Shown: positions 1 to 8,786, numbered from the stretch's first letter. The stretch is 20,332 nt of DNA from Deltaproteobacteria bacterium (GCA_947483545.1 CANKNP010000048.1:1-20332); one strand, 5' to 3'. Notes: generated by a model from the letters alone, not told the origin. Numbers and translations: made by a program.

Positions 1-398
1 CGTTCTTGATCGAGATGATGGTGGACGGGGTCGGCACGAACCACGTGCCGGTGCTCGCGACCCAGGTCTATGAGATCTTCTTCGCGAGCTTGATCTTCGG
101 GATCACGTCGTGGGCCTGGGCCAGGTGGCGCAAGTTCGACGGCCAGATCATCGCGATGGTTCTGATGATGTACGCGATCTGGCGGCCGATCAACGAGTCG
201 TTGCGCGGCGACGAGGTGCGTGGGACCGATTACTTTGGGCTTTCGACCTCGCAGTTCGTGAGCATCCCGGTGTTCCTGTTCGGGCTCGGGATCGTGCTGG
301 CGAGGTTTGGAAAAGGCGTCGCCCCGGAGGTCCCGTTCGAGGCGCGCGGGCCTGAGGGGGAAGGGCCGGACATCGGGGCGAGCGCGCCGAAGATCTGA
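1..398 (+). CDS. lgt: Prolipoprotein diacylglyceryl transferase, C-terminal part (cut by window start)
   Basis: The visible protein is the last ~131 residues of Lgt, the inner-membrane enzyme that moves diacylglycerol from phosphatidylglycerol to the lipobox cysteine of prolipoproteins. The reading frame is already open at base 3, so the gene starts upstream. Visible hallmarks are ATQVYE (family HPTQLYE), then a membrane segment, then the conserved ESLRGDEVRG block followed by LSTSQFVSI and a last hydrophobic helix. The tail after the last helix is Pro/Gly/Glu-rich and looks cytoplasmic. The order of these blocks matches the C-terminal half of the family, so the assignment is secure although the catalytic His/Arg region is outside the window. 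It fits a genome encoding lipoproteins, two of which are in this window. Confidence 0.9.
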   Translation, partial: FLIEMMVDGVGTNHVPVLATQVYEIFFASLIFGITSWAWARWRKFDGQIIAMVLMMYAIWRPINESLRGDEVRGTDYFGLSTSQFVSIPVFLFGLGIVLARFGKGVAPEVPFEARGPEGEGPDIGASAPKI

Positions 399-443
399 GG
401 GGGCGCCCGGGGTGGTGGGGCGGGGCCGGACGGGACAGCCGTC

Positions 444-550
444 GATGAACGCCAAGGGCCGAGATCCCCCACATCCTCCGCCTCCGTGTTCATCAATACC
501 CCAGTGCGATGAACGCCAAGGGCCGAGATCCCACACATCCTCCGCCTCCG
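444..550. repeat. Two 43-bp direct repeats, 64-bp period, between lgt and pruA
   Basis: Copy 1 is 444-486 and copy 2 is 508-550. They are identical except for one base (C versus A at repeat position 24). Each starts GATGAACGCCAAGGGCCGAG and ends CATCCTCCGCCTCCG. The 21-base spacer contains GTTCATC (488-494), which is an exact inverted match to GATGAAC at the head of copy 2 (508-514), so a 7-bp stem with a 13-base loop can form. The region lies in the 242-base gap between lgt and pruA and encodes nothing convincing. It resembles a dispersed intergenic repeat rather than part of either gene. Confidence 0.75.
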
Positions 551-640
551 CCATCCCCTTCGCGCGCACGCTCCTTTCCGATCCGACGGCCCCGCCGTCC
601 GCTCAAGCCGCCCACGCCGCGCCTGGATAACCGCGCCCCC

Positions 641-2257
641 ATGAGCTCCATCCCCTCCATCCCCCGCCCCATCAACGAGCCCGTCCGTGGCTACCTTCCC
701 GGCAGCGTCGAGCGCGTGAGCATCGAGCGGGAGCTGGCGATCCAGGCCGCACAGGTGGTCGAGATCCCGTGCGTCATCAACGGGGTCGATGTCTACACGG
801 GGAATACCGTGGCGGTGACCATGCCCGCGGCGCATGGTCATGTGCTCGCGAATGTTCACCTTGCGGGGCCGGCGGAGATCGAGCGAGCCGTGCGGGCGGC
901 GGAGGAGGCGCGGGAGGACTGGGCCAACCTGCCGTGGGAGGCGCGAACCGGCGTGCTGCTCAAGGCTGCGGATCTGCTGGCCGGCCCGTGGCGGGATCGG
1001 GTGAACGCGGCGACGATGCTGGGGCAGGCCAAGACCGTACACCAAGCCGAGATTGACGCCTGCTGCGAGTTGGTGGATTTCTGGCGGTTCAACTGCCACT
1101 ACTATCGGGAAATCCTGGCGCAGCAGCCCCCCGAGCACTCGCCCGGGACGTGGAATCGGCTGGAGCACCGGCCGCTGGACGGCTTTGTGTTCGCGGTGAG
1201 CCCATTCAATTTCACGTCCATCGCGGCCAACTTGCCGACCGCACCGGCCCTTGTGGGCAACACCACCGTTTGGAAGCCGGCGACGACGTCTGCGCTCGCC
1301 TGCTGGCAGATCATCCGGCTGTTGCGGGCCGCGGGGCTCCCGGACGGCGTGGTCAACGTGCTCTGGGGCCACGGGCCCGAGGTAGGAATCCCCATGCTCC
1401 ACCGCCCGGAGTTGGCCGGCATCCACTTTACCGGCTCGACGGGCGTGTTTCAGGGCATGTGGCGTACGGTCGGGGAGAACATCGCCAACTATCGGCAGTA
1501 CCCGCGCATTGTCGGCGAGACGGGGGGCAAGGACTTCATCCTGGCGCATCCTTCGGCCGACCCGCTGGCGTTGGCCGTGGCGATCGTGCGCGGCGGGTAC
1601 GAGTACCAGGGCCAGAAGTGCTCGGCGGCCAGCCGGGTGTACGTGCCCGATAGCCTTTGGCCCGAGGTTCGCGAGCGGGTCCGTTCGATGCTCGCCGAGG
1701 TCAAGCAGGGAGATCCCCGGGACCTGGCCAATTTCGTCTCCGCCGTGATCGACGAGCGCGCATTCCGACGCCACGAGCAGTTTCTCGAGCTGGCGAAGCT
1801 CGATGACGTCGTCGCCGGCGGTCACGCGCGCGGCCAACTGGGCTGGTACGTCGAGCCGACGTTGGTGCGCGTCGATGACCCCAAGTGTCGGTTGATGACG
1901 GAGGAGATTTTTGGGCCTATCGTGACAGTCTACGTGTACCGGGAATCCGAGTGGCGTCACACGCTTCGGCTCGTGGACGAGACCAGCGTCTATGCGCTCA
2001 CCGGCGCGATCTTCGCCCGGGAGCGGTACGCGATCAATGAGGCCACCATTGCGCTCCGGGGCGCCGCCGGAAACTTTTACGTGAATGACAAGCCGACTGG
2101 CGCCGTCGTGGGCCAGCAGCCGTTTGGTGGCGGTCGGGCGAGCGGCACCAACGACAAAGCCGGGGCGCCGCATAATCTTTTGCGGTGGATCTCGCCGCGT
2201 ACGATCAAGGAGACCTTCGTGCCGCCGACCGACTGGCGGTATGGGTTTCTGGGGTGA
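641..2257 (+). CDS. pruA: L-glutamate gamma-semialdehyde dehydrogenase (1-pyrroline-5-carboxylate dehydrogenase)
   Basis: This 538-residue aldehyde dehydrogenase oxidises glutamate-5-semialdehyde to glutamate with NAD+, the second step of proline breakdown. It resembles the stand-alone ALDH4A1-like form rather than the bifunctional PutA. Family blocks are present in order: NEPVRGYLPGS at the N-terminus, IPCVINGVDVYTG, TMLGQAKTVHQAEIDAACEL-like text, FVFAVSPFNFTSIAANLPTA, HFTGSTGVF, GETGGKDF with catalytic Glu293, and YQGQKCSAASR with nucleophile Cys327. EEIFGPIVTVYVY and QQPFGGGRASGTNDKAG follow. The frame is open back to an ATG at 509 inside the 43-bp repeat, but that extension is Pro/Arg-rich low-complexity text and homology begins at the ATG at 641. 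No Shine-Dalgarno precedes 641. No proline dehydrogenase gene is adjacent. Confidence 0.95.
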   Translation: MSSIPSIPRPINEPVRGYLPGSVERVSIERELAIQAAQVVEIPCVINGVDVYTGNTVAVTMPAAHGHVLANVHLAGPAEIERAVRAAEEAREDWANLPWEARTGVLLKAADLLAGPWRDRVNAATMLGQAKTVHQAEIDACCELVDFWRFNCHYYREILAQQPPEHSPGTWNRLEHRPLDGFVFAVSPFNFTSIAANLPTAPALVGNTTVWKPATTSALACWQIIRLLRAAGLPDGVVNVLWGHGPEVGIPMLHRPELAGIHFTGSTGVFQGMWRTVGENIANYRQYPRIVGETGGKDFILAHPSADPLALAVAIVRGGYEYQGQKCSAASRVYVPDSLWPEVRERVRSMLAEVKQGDPRDLANFVSAVIDERAFRRHEQFLELAKLDDVVAGGHARGQLGWYVEPTLVRVDDPKCRLMTEEIFGPIVTVYVYRESEWRHTLRLVDETSVYALTGAIFARERYAINEATIALRGAAGNFYVNDKPTGAVVGQQPFGGGRASGTNDKAGAPHNLLRWISPRTIKETFVPPTDWRYGFLG

Positions 2258-2262
2258 GGGGG

Positions 2263-2436
2263 GTGCGCCGGCAGGGACGCGAAAGGAGAGCCGCGGGGGG
2301 CGTCGCCGGCGGCAGGGCCGCGAAGTACTACCCGCCGGACAAGCGCGAGGAGCTGATGAAGCTGCTCGGCTCGGGCTCCAAGGTGCACGTACATGTGCGC
2401 TTCTACGACCGGTCCGCGTCTGGAGCGGCACCCTGA
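2263..2436 (+). CDS. Doubtful 57-aa ORF or gene relic after pruA
   Basis: Five bases after the pruA stop, a GTG opens a 57-codon frame. Its first half is Arg/Gly-rich and looks like noise. Its second half (KYYPPDKREELMKLLGSGSK, then VHVHVRFYDRSASG) has the amino-acid balance of a real protein. No ATG is available and the only purine-rich stretch overlaps the pruA stop. It may be a small coupled gene or the surviving end of a degraded one. I do not recognise the family. Confidence 0.25.
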   Translation: MRRQGRERRAAGGVAGGRAAKYYPPDKREELMKLLGSGSKVHVHVRFYDRSASGAAP

Positions 2437-2446
2437 GGGTGGTCTG

Positions 2447-3688
2447 ATGCTGATGCTACATGCTCTGATCTTAGCGTGTACTGGAGAGCCGGCGCAGAAT
2501 GCAGCAGGCGGACCAGGCGATTCGGCACGGTCGGATTCCGACACTGTTCCCGTCGATAGCGAAGACGACTCCTGCACATGGTGGTGGTGCGATGACACGG
2601 GAGACACAGCGGAAGACAGTTCGCCCACTATGCCTGTGGATTGGATCGTGTGCGAGGAGGGCGGCGACTTTGAGTACATTTCCAGCGCGGGCGCCGTTGC
2701 CCAAGCCGGAGATAGAATCCTGGTATGCCCAGGAACGTTTTCCTCAATTTGGAACCTGGCCCCAGGCGTCACCGTCGAGTCGACGGGGGGTTCCGCTGTG
2801 ACATTCCTGACGGGCGCGGGCGAAGGCTGGGGCGAGGGAGACCCGTGCGTCGAGGTCGTGGAGGACGGCGTGAGCATCCGCGGGTTCACTTGCATCGGGT
2901 ATGACGTGGAGGTTCCCTGCTACCCTGGTACTGCAGACTCTGCGTCCCCAGTTGGGGCGATCATCACGGGCGAGGATGCGCTGTTGGAGGACTTCGTGGT
3001 ATTCCGCGGTCCCGATTCCTCGGAGTTCGGCGTGGGAGTGTCCCTGGAGAGTGCCCATGGGGCGATATTGCGGGATCTGAACCTCGAGGACGCGGGGGTT
3101 GCCATCTCGGACACCGATGATTTCACGGTGGAACGGCTGGAGTGTCGGCTGCTTTCGCCGCAAGAGAGCTGCCACGTAACCACACACCAGAGCACCGGCA
3201 CAGTTCGCAACGCCCGAGGCCTCGGACCCGGCCCAGTCGAGTTTTGCGCCGATTGGGATGCCGGGAGCGCGCGTGGGGTCGCCCTTTATGATGGCTCAGA
3301 GGTTTGGGTGGACAACATCACCGTCTCGTCGATGCCAGGTGGAGTTTGTAGGGCGTCCATTCGGTGCGAGGATTCGACCCTTCACGTCCGCAACTCCATC
3401 CTCGCCAACAACGCCGGCTACGGCATCTACACCGAGAATTGCACCGTAGACGCCGAATACAACCTCGCCTACGGCAACGCCATGGGCGACTTCAACATCG
3501 AAGGCGTCACCACCCCCGGCCCCACGGATCTCAACGTCGACCCCCTGTTCACCGACCCCGACAACGGCGACGTCACCCTCGCCCCCGGCTCCCCCGCCAT
3601 CGACGCCGGTGACCCCGACCCCGCCTACAACGACCTCGACGGCACCCGCAACGACATGGGGTACACCGGCGGTCCGACCGGCTGGTGA
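2447..3688 (+). CDS. Predicted surface lipoprotein with right-handed beta-helix domain
   Basis: The 413-residue protein begins MLMLHALILAC, a short hydrophobic signal ending in a lipobox-like ILAC, so Cys11 would be lipidated. GAGGGT lies about 9 bases upstream of this ATG. The frame also opens at 2393, but that would bury the signal. An Asp/Ser/Thr-rich spacer (about residues 20-65, with CTWWWCDDTGDTAED) follows. Next come repeated short strand-turn units typical of PbH1/pectate-lyase-like beta-helices (AQAGDRILVCPGTF, LAPGVTVESTGG, VRNSILANNAGYGIY). The end, GSPAIDAGDPDP with NDMGYTGGP, is the usual closing motif of such surface proteins. The role is unknown; polysaccharide binding or adhesion is an inference. 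Codon use changes sharply after about base 3370, where third positions become almost all C. Confidence 0.75.
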   Translation: MLMLHALILACTGEPAQNAAGGPGDSARSDSDTVPVDSEDDSCTWWWCDDTGDTAEDSSPTMPVDWIVCEEGGDFEYISSAGAVAQAGDRILVCPGTFSSIWNLAPGVTVESTGGSAVTFLTGAGEGWGEGDPCVEVVEDGVSIRGFTCIGYDVEVPCYPGTADSASPVGAIITGEDALLEDFVVFRGPDSSEFGVGVSLESAHGAILRDLNLEDAGVAISDTDDFTVERLECRLLSPQESCHVTTHQSTGTVRNARGLGPGPVEFCADWDAGSARGVALYDGSEVWVDNITVSSMPGGVCRASIRCEDSTLHVRNSILANNAGYGIYTENCTVDAEYNLAYGNAMGDFNIEGVTTPGPTDLNVDPLFTDPDNGDVTLAPGSPAIDAGDPDPAYNDLDGTRNDMGYTGGPTGW

Positions 3689-3786
3689 ACAAGCCAGGCA
3701 GCGGTCAGGCCTCCCGACCCACGCGAGTTTGACGGTTTACTGCGGTGGCCGGCGGCTCAGCGGGGGGCCGGAGCCCGCCAGCCCCC

Positions 3787-4872
3787 TCAACGGTTGGCGG
3801 GCTGACCCGCGCGCAACAACAATGCGGCCAGCGGCTCCTCCCACTTCGCCACCGAATACCGCTCGATCACGGTGTCCCGCCCCGCCGCGGCGATGCGACG
3901 ACGCAGCGAAACATCCTCGATCAACCGGGACAGATACTCGACCCACTCGTCGTCGGAGCGCGCGAGGAATCCATTCTCGCCGTGGGTGACCATCTCGGTG
4001 CTCACGCCCACGGGGCTCATGACGGTCGCAGCGCCCATCGACATCGCGACCAACCCCTTGAGCCCACACTTTCCGAGGGTCCAGATGTCATCGGAGAGCG
4101 GCATGATGCCGATCTCCATCTCGCGGAGCATGGCCAATTCGGCGGCGGCGGTCCAGGCCTCGCCGCGGAGGTCCAGCGGTGCGTGGTGAAAGTTGGGATC
4201 GCCCATGACCCGGAGGCGGATTCGGTCGCCGTAGCGGGCCTTGATGCGCTCCAGCACGGGGAGGAGCAGGCGAAGGTGCACGAAGGTGGTCGGGCTGCCA
4301 CTCCAGCCGATGGTGACGGGCCCGGAGTCGGAGCGCGGGCCAGGGGTGAAATGGTCCGTGTCCACGACCGTCGGGATGACGTGAACATTGTTGGAGTATT
4401 GGCGCGCCCAGGTGGCGAGAAAATCGTTGCCGGCCAGCACGGTGTGGGCCATGCGAGCGATACGGGGGATCTTCGCGACGTTCTTTAGAAAAGCGAGCCG
4501 GCGATTGCCCTCGGAGATCGTGTGGATCCAAATTGCGTCGTCAAAATCAAACACGATCGGGGCGCTGAGACGGGCGAGCCACTCGCTCCACTCGGGGAGC
4601 AGAAAGAACGCCTCTCGTTGCACAAAGAACACGTCCACGTCGCGCCGTAGGGTGACGCTGCGGAGCCGCTTGAGCGCCGCGCGGGCCGCGAGTCCCACCC
4701 TCCGGGGGAAGGTGCTGTGACCGTAAAACACGCGCATATCCTCGCGGCTCAACACCCAATCGTAGGACACCTCGATGCCGCGCCGCTTCAAGCCGGGGAG
4801 AAAAGCCTCGACCCGATACCGCTGGCAGGGGCTGATATCCGGGGCTTGGAGCGCGAGGTATCCGACCTTCAA
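3787..4872 (-). CDS. GT4-type glycosyltransferase, coupled to hutU
   Basis: The product is a 361-residue retaining-type glycosyltransferase with two Rossmann-like halves (GT-B). The N-terminal half contains [24 protein letters not shown] and FDFDDAIW. The C-terminal half has [46 protein letters not shown] donor-site text and [13 protein letters not shown]. These blocks are typical of the family that transfers sugars from nucleotide-sugar donors. The acceptor cannot be told. The start chosen is TTG at 4872, overlapping the hutU stop as TTGA; it begins exactly at the beta-strand KVGYLAL. An ATG start further upstream would add 87 residues of Arg/Gly-rich text antisense-like to hutU coding. Coupling to hutU suggests co-transcription but not a shared function. 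Confidence 0.85.
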   Translation of the reverse strand: MKVGYLALQAPDISPCQRYRVEAFLPGLKRRGIEVSYDWVLSREDMRVFYGHSTFPRRVGLAARAALKRLRSVTLRRDVDVFFVQREAFFLLPEWSEWLARLSAPIVFDFDDAIWIHTISEGNRRLAFLKNVAKIPRIARMAHTVLAGNDFLATWARQYSNNVHVIPTVVDTDHFTPGPRSDSGPVTIGWSGSPTTFVHLRLLLPVLERIKARYGDRIRLRVMGDPNFHHAPLDLRGEAWTAAAELAMLREMEIGIMPLSDDIWTLGKCGLKGLVAMSMGAATVMSPVGVSTEMVTHGENGFLARSDDEWVEYLSRLIEDVSLRRRIAAAGRDTVIERYSVAKWEEPLAALLLRAGQPANR

Positions 4873-6515
4873 CCGAGCCCCGGGATCTTGACGCCCCGCT
4901 CCCTGGCCACGTCGATGGCCCGCGTATAGCCAGCATCGACATGGCGAAAGACCCCCATTGCCGGGTCGCCCAAGAGCACACGTTCCAAGCGCCGCGCAGC
5001 CTCCTGCGTGCCGTCGGCTACGATCACCTGCCCCGCGTGCAAGGAATACCCAATCCCGACGCCGCCGCCGTGGTGGTAGCTGACCCACGAGGCGCCGTTC
5101 ACCGCGTTGACCAGGGCGTTCAATATCGGCCAATCCGCGACCGCGTCCGTCCCGTCCAACATCCCCTCCGTCTCGCGGTTTGGGCTCGCGACCGAGCCGC
5201 AGTCCAAATGATCGCGGCCGATGACGATCGGCGCTTTCACCTTTCCAGAGGCCACAAGCTCATTGAACGCCAACCCGGCGCGATGCCGTTCACCGTACCC
5301 CAGCCAGCAAATGCGAGCAGGCAAGCCTTGGAACTGAATGCGCTGCTGGGCCATCCGGATCCAACGGTGCAGTCCCGCGTCGTCCGGGAAAAGTTTCAAG
5401 ACGGCATCGTCGGTCGCCCGGATGTCCTCGGGATCGCCGGAGAGGGCGACCCACCGGAAGGGGCCACGGCCCTCGCAGAATTGGGGCCGGATGTAGGCGG
5501 GTACGAACCCTGGAAAATCAAAGGCGTTCGGCTCGCCGCCCTCGACCGCCCCCGCGCGGAGGTTGTTGCCGTAGTCGAACACATGGCTGCCGGCAGCTTT
5601 CATCGCCAGCATGGCCCGAACGTGGCGGGCCATCGTCGCGTGGCTCTGGCGGGTGTACTCGGCCGGATCGCGGGTCCTCAGCTCGGCGGCTTCCTCCAGC
5701 GAGAAGCCCGACGGGATGTAGCTCAGCGGGTCATGCGCGCTCGTCTGGTCGGTCACGAGATCGGGGGCGATCCCGCGTGCAGCGATCTGCTCGTAGACAT
5801 CTGCTGCGTTGCCGATGAGCCCGACCGAGCGGGCCTGACCGGCGGCACGGTAGCGTTCGACGCGGGCGAGCGCATCGTCCAGGTCGTCCACCAGCTCGTC
5901 CAGATAGCCAGTGTCCAGGCGCTTTTGCGCACGGGTGCGGTCCACCTCGACGCCCAGGTAGGTCGCGCCCGCGAAGATCGCGGCCAGAGGCTGCGCCCCG
6001 CCCATGCCGCCGAGCCCGCCAGAGAGCACCAGGCGCCCCTTCAACGACCCGCCGAAGTGCTGGCGGCCGGCCTCGGCGAAGGTCTCGTACGTTCCCTGCA
6101 CGATGCCCTGCGAGCCGATGTAGATCCAGCTCCCCGCGGTCATCTGGCCGTACATCATCAAGCCGCGCTGCTCGAGATCCCGGAAGTGCTCCCAGGTGGC
6201 CCACTTGCCGACGAGGTTCGAATTCGCGATCAGGACCCGTGGCGCATCCGGGTGCGTTCCGACGATCCCGACGGGCTTGCCAGATTGAACGAGCAACGTT
6301 TCATCGTCGCGCAGGTCCCGCAGCGAGGCGACGATGCGGTCAAAACTCGGCCAGTCACGCGCGGCCTTGCCCGTGCCGCCGTAGACGACCAGATCCCCAG
6401 GCCGCTCGGCGACCTCGGGATCCAGGTTGTTGTGCAACATCCGGAGCGCGGCTTCTTGCACCCAGCCGCGGCAAGAGATCTCACTCCCGCGGGCGGCCCT
6501 CAGGACCCGGAACAC
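4869..6515 (-). CDS. hutU: Urocanate hydratase
   Basis: HutU converts urocanate to imidazolone propionate using tightly bound NAD+, step two of histidine degradation to glutamate. The 548 residues match the usual family length. Visible family blocks are [20 protein letters not shown] near the start, [49 protein letters not shown] (dinucleotide binding), [42 protein letters not shown] with the catalytic-region Cys403, [19 protein letters not shown] and [13 protein letters not shown]. The start is GTG at 6515, eight bases after the stop of the upstream 63-aa gene; an in-frame stop lies just beyond. No hutH, hutI or hutG is in the window, so the pathway would have to be completed elsewhere. Confidence 0.97.
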   Translation of the reverse strand: MFRVLRAARGSEISCRGWVQEAALRMLHNNLDPEVAERPGDLVVYGGTGKAARDWPSFDRIVASLRDLRDDETLLVQSGKPVGIVGTHPDAPRVLIANSNLVGKWATWEHFRDLEQRGLMMYGQMTAGSWIYIGSQGIVQGTYETFAEAGRQHFGGSLKGRLVLSGGLGGMGGAQPLAAIFAGATYLGVEVDRTRAQKRLDTGYLDELVDDLDDALARVERYRAAGQARSVGLIGNAADVYEQIAARGIAPDLVTDQTSAHDPLSYIPSGFSLEEAAELRTRDPAEYTRQSHATMARHVRAMLAMKAAGSHVFDYGNNLRAGAVEGGEPNAFDFPGFVPAYIRPQFCEGRGPFRWVALSGDPEDIRATDDAVLKLFPDDAGLHRWIRMAQQRIQFQGLPARICWLGYGERHRAGLAFNELVASGKVKAPIVIGRDHLDCGSVASPNRETEGMLDGTDAVADWPILNALVNAVNGASWVSYHHGGGVGIGYSLHAGQVIVADGTQEAARRLERVLLGDPAMGVFRHVDAGYTRAIDVARERGVKIPGLG

Positions 6516-6523
6516 CAGCGTGC

Positions 6524-6715
6524 CTAGTCGTCAACCGCGTGGGTGCCGGAGCGGAAGTAGGTCGCCTGCATCCGCACGTTGGACTCGTCGGTGTTCTTGG
6601 CGCAGTCCTCCAAGCCCGCAAGGTAGTCGTCGTACTGCTTGCGGGTGATGCGGCCTTCGGCGATGAAGCGCTCGACGTGGCGGACGTCGAAGAGGGTCTC
6701 GTCAACTTGGGACAT
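6524..6715 (-). CDS. Conserved-looking 63-aa protein of unknown function
   Basis: The small acidic protein ([17 protein letters not shown]...) has a good start: GGAG sits 6 bases before the ATG. It is predicted to be mostly helical, with [18 protein letters not shown] in the middle. The pattern 'D-R-x-VER-x-x-x-x-G-x-x-TRxxYxxYLxxLxD' feels like a recurring deltaproteobacterial small-protein family, but I cannot name one. There is no signal peptide or membrane segment. It lies between rpoZ (42-base gap containing a strong hairpin) and hutU (8-base gap), so it is probably co-transcribed with hutU. Confidence 0.75.
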   Translation of the reverse strand: MSQVDETLFDVRHVERFIAEGRITRKQYDDYLAGLEDCAKNTDESNVRMQATYFRSGTHAVDD

Positions 6716-6728
6716 AGAGGCTCCAATA

Positions 6729-6746
6729 CGCGGCCCTCGGGCCGCG
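6729..6746. other. 8-bp GC hairpin between rpoZ and the 63-aa gene
   Basis: CGCGGCCC (6729-6736) and GGGCCGCG (6739-6746) are perfect inverted arms separated by TC. There is no T-run on either side, so it is not a standard Rho-independent terminator. It could attenuate or stabilise the message between rpoZ and the downstream genes. Confidence 0.6.
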
Positions 6747-6757
6747 CGGGATGAGGG

Positions 6758-7063
6758 CTAAGCTTCGTCGGGGACGTCGGACGTGCCAACGCCGAGGATG
6801 TCGTCCACGCTCGGGGGCAAGCCCTCGGCCTCGCGGGCTTCACGGGCGACCTGCTCGTTCTCGTCGAACAAGCTGGTGTCCGCCGCGACAGATCCGGCGG
6901 CGATCTCGCGCAGCGCGGTCACGATCTCCTTGTTGTCACGCTCGTCGCTGATCAAGCGCTGGGCGCCCTTCATGAGCTGCTTGGTGCGCTCGGCGGTGAG
7001 GAGCACGAGGGAGAAGCGGTTCGGGACGTTGTCGAGACAGTCTTCAACGGTGATGCGGGCCAT
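6758..7063 (-). CDS. rpoZ: DNA-directed RNA polymerase omega subunit
   Basis: The 101-residue protein matches omega, which helps fold and assemble the beta-prime subunit of RNA polymerase. The N-terminus [20 protein letters not shown] is the family signature (VED...NRF.LV), followed by [15 protein letters not shown] and the [15 protein letters not shown] region. The C-terminal tail is acidic, as in many deltaproteobacterial omegas. GGAGG lies 7 bases upstream of the ATG at 7063. Upstream is the PRC-barrel gene (61-base gap), downstream the 63-aa gene and hutU. Confidence 0.96.
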   Translation of the reverse strand: MARITVEDCLDNVPNRFSLVLLTAERTKQLMKGAQRLISDERDNKEIVTALREIAAGSVAADTSLFDENEQVAREAREAEGLPPSVDDILGVGTSDVPDEA

Positions 7064-7124
7064 GGCAGACCTCCAGGGTCGCGGTGCTAACGAGCAAGGG
7101 CCCGGAGAGCAAACTTGGCCGCGC

Positions 7125-7634
7125 TCAGAACACCTTCATCCGGCTCCAGAAGCTCCCTCCTGCGTCCGGCGGCGCCTTCTCGGCCTGCGCCGCGTCCTCC
7201 ACCACGACGACGTCTTTCCCCAGCGTGACCCGACCGTCCAGCGCGACGACCCGGTCCTGGTCCAGCAGCAGCCCGACCACCCGCTCGCGCTCGACCTCCA
7301 GATCCTCGACAGTGCCGACGGCCTCGCCCTTTCGCGACAGCACCTTGGACCCGATGTACGCGCTGGCCCAGGCGCGACCGTCTTCGGCGGGGGCCTTGCT
7401 CGCGCCGGCTTCGAGGGCGCTCTCGGCCTCGATCAAGAGCAAATCCCGGCCGAGAAGGCGCACAGCGCCGGTGCCCACGCCGGCGGTCTTGCTGAAGACC
7501 GCGCCAGATTTGACCCGGTAGCCGTAGATCCCGCGGTTCTCCAGATCAAACTGGAGATCCGCCACCGTCCCCACGATCGCGCCCTCGGTGATCGTCGCCA
7601 CCTGGAGGCCCTGCACCTTTTTGAAGCTCGCCAT
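7125..7634 (-). CDS. PRC-barrel domain protein (two copies)
   Basis: The 169-residue cytoplasmic protein contains two PRC-barrel-like units. One is near residues 3-80 ([20 protein letters not shown], then IYGYRVKSG), the second near 85-155 ([20 protein letters not shown], then [18 protein letters not shown]). PRC barrels are small beta domains found in RimM and photosynthetic reaction centres and are often used for protein or RNA docking. There is no RimM N-terminal domain, so I would not call it RimM. The second ATG (7634) is preferred over 7640 because GGAGA lies about 7 bases before it but touches the first. The short tail [11 protein letters not shown] is amphipathic. It heads the minus cluster with rpoZ. 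Confidence 0.8.
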   Translation of the reverse strand: MASFKKVQGLQVATITEGAIVGTVADLQFDLENRGIYGYRVKSGAVFSKTAGVGTGAVRLLGRDLLLIEAESALEAGASKAPAEDGRAWASAYIGSKVLSRKGEAVGTVEDLEVERERVVGLLLDQDRVVALDGRVTLGKDVVVVEDAAQAEKAPPDAGGSFWSRMKVF

Positions 7635-7786
7635 CGTCATTCTCCGCGGCCGGCCTATCCGGCCATCGCTCGGGGTGGAGCGCTGTGTAGTCCATCGCGT
7701 TCTTCTCGCGGTACCGCAGCGCCGACCACTCGGCGGGATGCGCGAGGAAGAGCCAGAGGCGACGGAGGGGGGACATGGGGGGAGGA

Positions 7787-7792
7787 TATACC
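7787..7792 (+). promoter_or_regulatory. -10-like box almost adjoining the methyltransferase start
   Basis: TATACC lies 8 bases before the ATG at 7801. A purine tract GGAGG occurs at 7781-7785 but is about 15 bases from the start, too far for a usual ribosome-binding site. If the box is real, transcription would begin at or within a base or two of the ATG. Confidence 0.35.
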
Positions 7793-7800
7793 CCGCAACT

Positions 7801-8748
7801 ATGCCCACCCTCGCCGACACAGGCATCGCCGCGCTGATCGACCTGCCGTACGACGAGCAGATCGCGGCTCGATTGGCGCGGGCGAGCCGCTCGCTGGGCC
7901 ACCTCGGAGTGCCGCTGGCCCCGATGGTGCGCTCCCCGCGGGAGTCCGGGAGCCGGGTGCGGGTGAAGCTGCGGGGGGGGCCGGGCGGGCTTGGGTTTCA
8001 CCTGCCGGGCACGCACCAGCACTGGGCAATCCCCATCGAGGAGCTGGCCCGCATCGCACGGCCCGAGCTGGTGGCCGCGATGGGCGCGATCCCGGCGGAT
8101 TTTCCGGGAGAGGTCGAGGTGCGTTCGGATGGCCAGCGGGTCGTCTACGTGCTGGACCAGCACGCGCCGATCGCAAAGGAGCTGGATGTCTCGGTGGGGC
8201 GAAAGCGCAAGTCGGGCGACCCGGTGCTGGTGGTGGATGGCCTGCGGGTGAGCCCGACGTCGTTCTTACAGGTCAACGCAGAGGTGAACGCGCGCGTCGT
8301 CGAGGACGTGGATGCGATCCTAAAGGAGGCAGCGCCCGCGCGGATCCTGGACCTGTACGGGGGGGTCGGGAACTTGTCGGCGCGGGCGGCGCGAAGGGGC
8401 ACACCGGTCACGTTGGTCGAGCGTGAAGGATCGGCGGCCTCCGACGCGCGGAAGAACCTGCCAGGCGCGGAGATCCTCGCTTTGGACGCGGGGAGATGGC
8501 GTGCGGGCCAGACGTTCTTCGACGTGGCGGTGCTCGACCCCCCGCGGGCGGGGGCGCTGGGGGTGTTGGAGCGCCTCGCGGTGACGAGACCCAGGCTGAT
8601 CCTGTACTTGTCGTGTGATGCGATCACCCTGGCGCGGGATCTCGGGTCGATCCACGGCAAGGGGTATCGGGTCCGCAGCCTACAACCCTACGACATGTTT
8701 CCGGGCACGGAGCATGTGGAGGTGCTGGCGGTGGTGGAGCGGGGGTAG
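7801..8748 (+). CDS. RNA (uracil-C5)-methyltransferase, TrmA/RlmC/RlmD family
   Basis: The 315-residue enzyme has the catalytic domain of SAM-dependent uracil-5 RNA methyltransferases. Visible blocks are SPTSFLQVNAEVN (151-163), ILDLYGGVGNLS (SAM loop, 182-193), LDPPRAG (245-251), YLSCDAITLARDL with nucleophile Cys272, and MFPGTEHVEVLAVVER with the catalytic Glu307. The protein is about 100 residues shorter than RlmD: there is no N-terminal TRAM domain. There are no cysteines before Cys272, so the usual 4Fe-4S cluster ligands are absent. The ATG at 7801 begins the conserved text; upstream in-frame codons overlap the divergent PRC-barrel gene. Substrate (23S rRNA or tRNA) cannot be decided from sequence alone. 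Confidence 0.88.
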   Translation: MPTLADTGIAALIDLPYDEQIAARLARASRSLGHLGVPLAPMVRSPRESGSRVRVKLRGGPGGLGFHLPGTHQHWAIPIEELARIARPELVAAMGAIPADFPGEVEVRSDGQRVVYVLDQHAPIAKELDVSVGRKRKSGDPVLVVDGLRVSPTSFLQVNAEVNARVVEDVDAILKEAAPARILDLYGGVGNLSARAARRGTPVTLVEREGSAASDARKNLPGAEILALDAGRWRAGQTFFDVAVLDPPRAGALGVLERLAVTRPRLILYLSCDAITLARDLGSIHGKGYRVRSLQPYDMFPGTEHVEVLAVVERG

Positions 8749-8786
8749 GGGGCTCTTGGGCTGGGCGCCCTCTGGTCGTGTCTTCC

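Noticed and set aside
509..640. Upstream extension of pruA to the ATG at 509
   Set aside because: The added 44 residues are Pro/Arg low-complexity, begin inside the 43-bp repeat, and precede the point where family similarity starts.
230..2431. 733-codon open frame on the minus strand opposite pruA
   Set aside because: It is Arg/Pro/His-rich with no family motifs and lies exactly antisense to the well-supported pruA gene; long antisense frames are common in DNA of this GC content.
4941..6527. 528-codon plus-strand frame opposite hutU
   Set aside because: It mirrors hutU codons and has no motifs; hutU is certain on the other strand.
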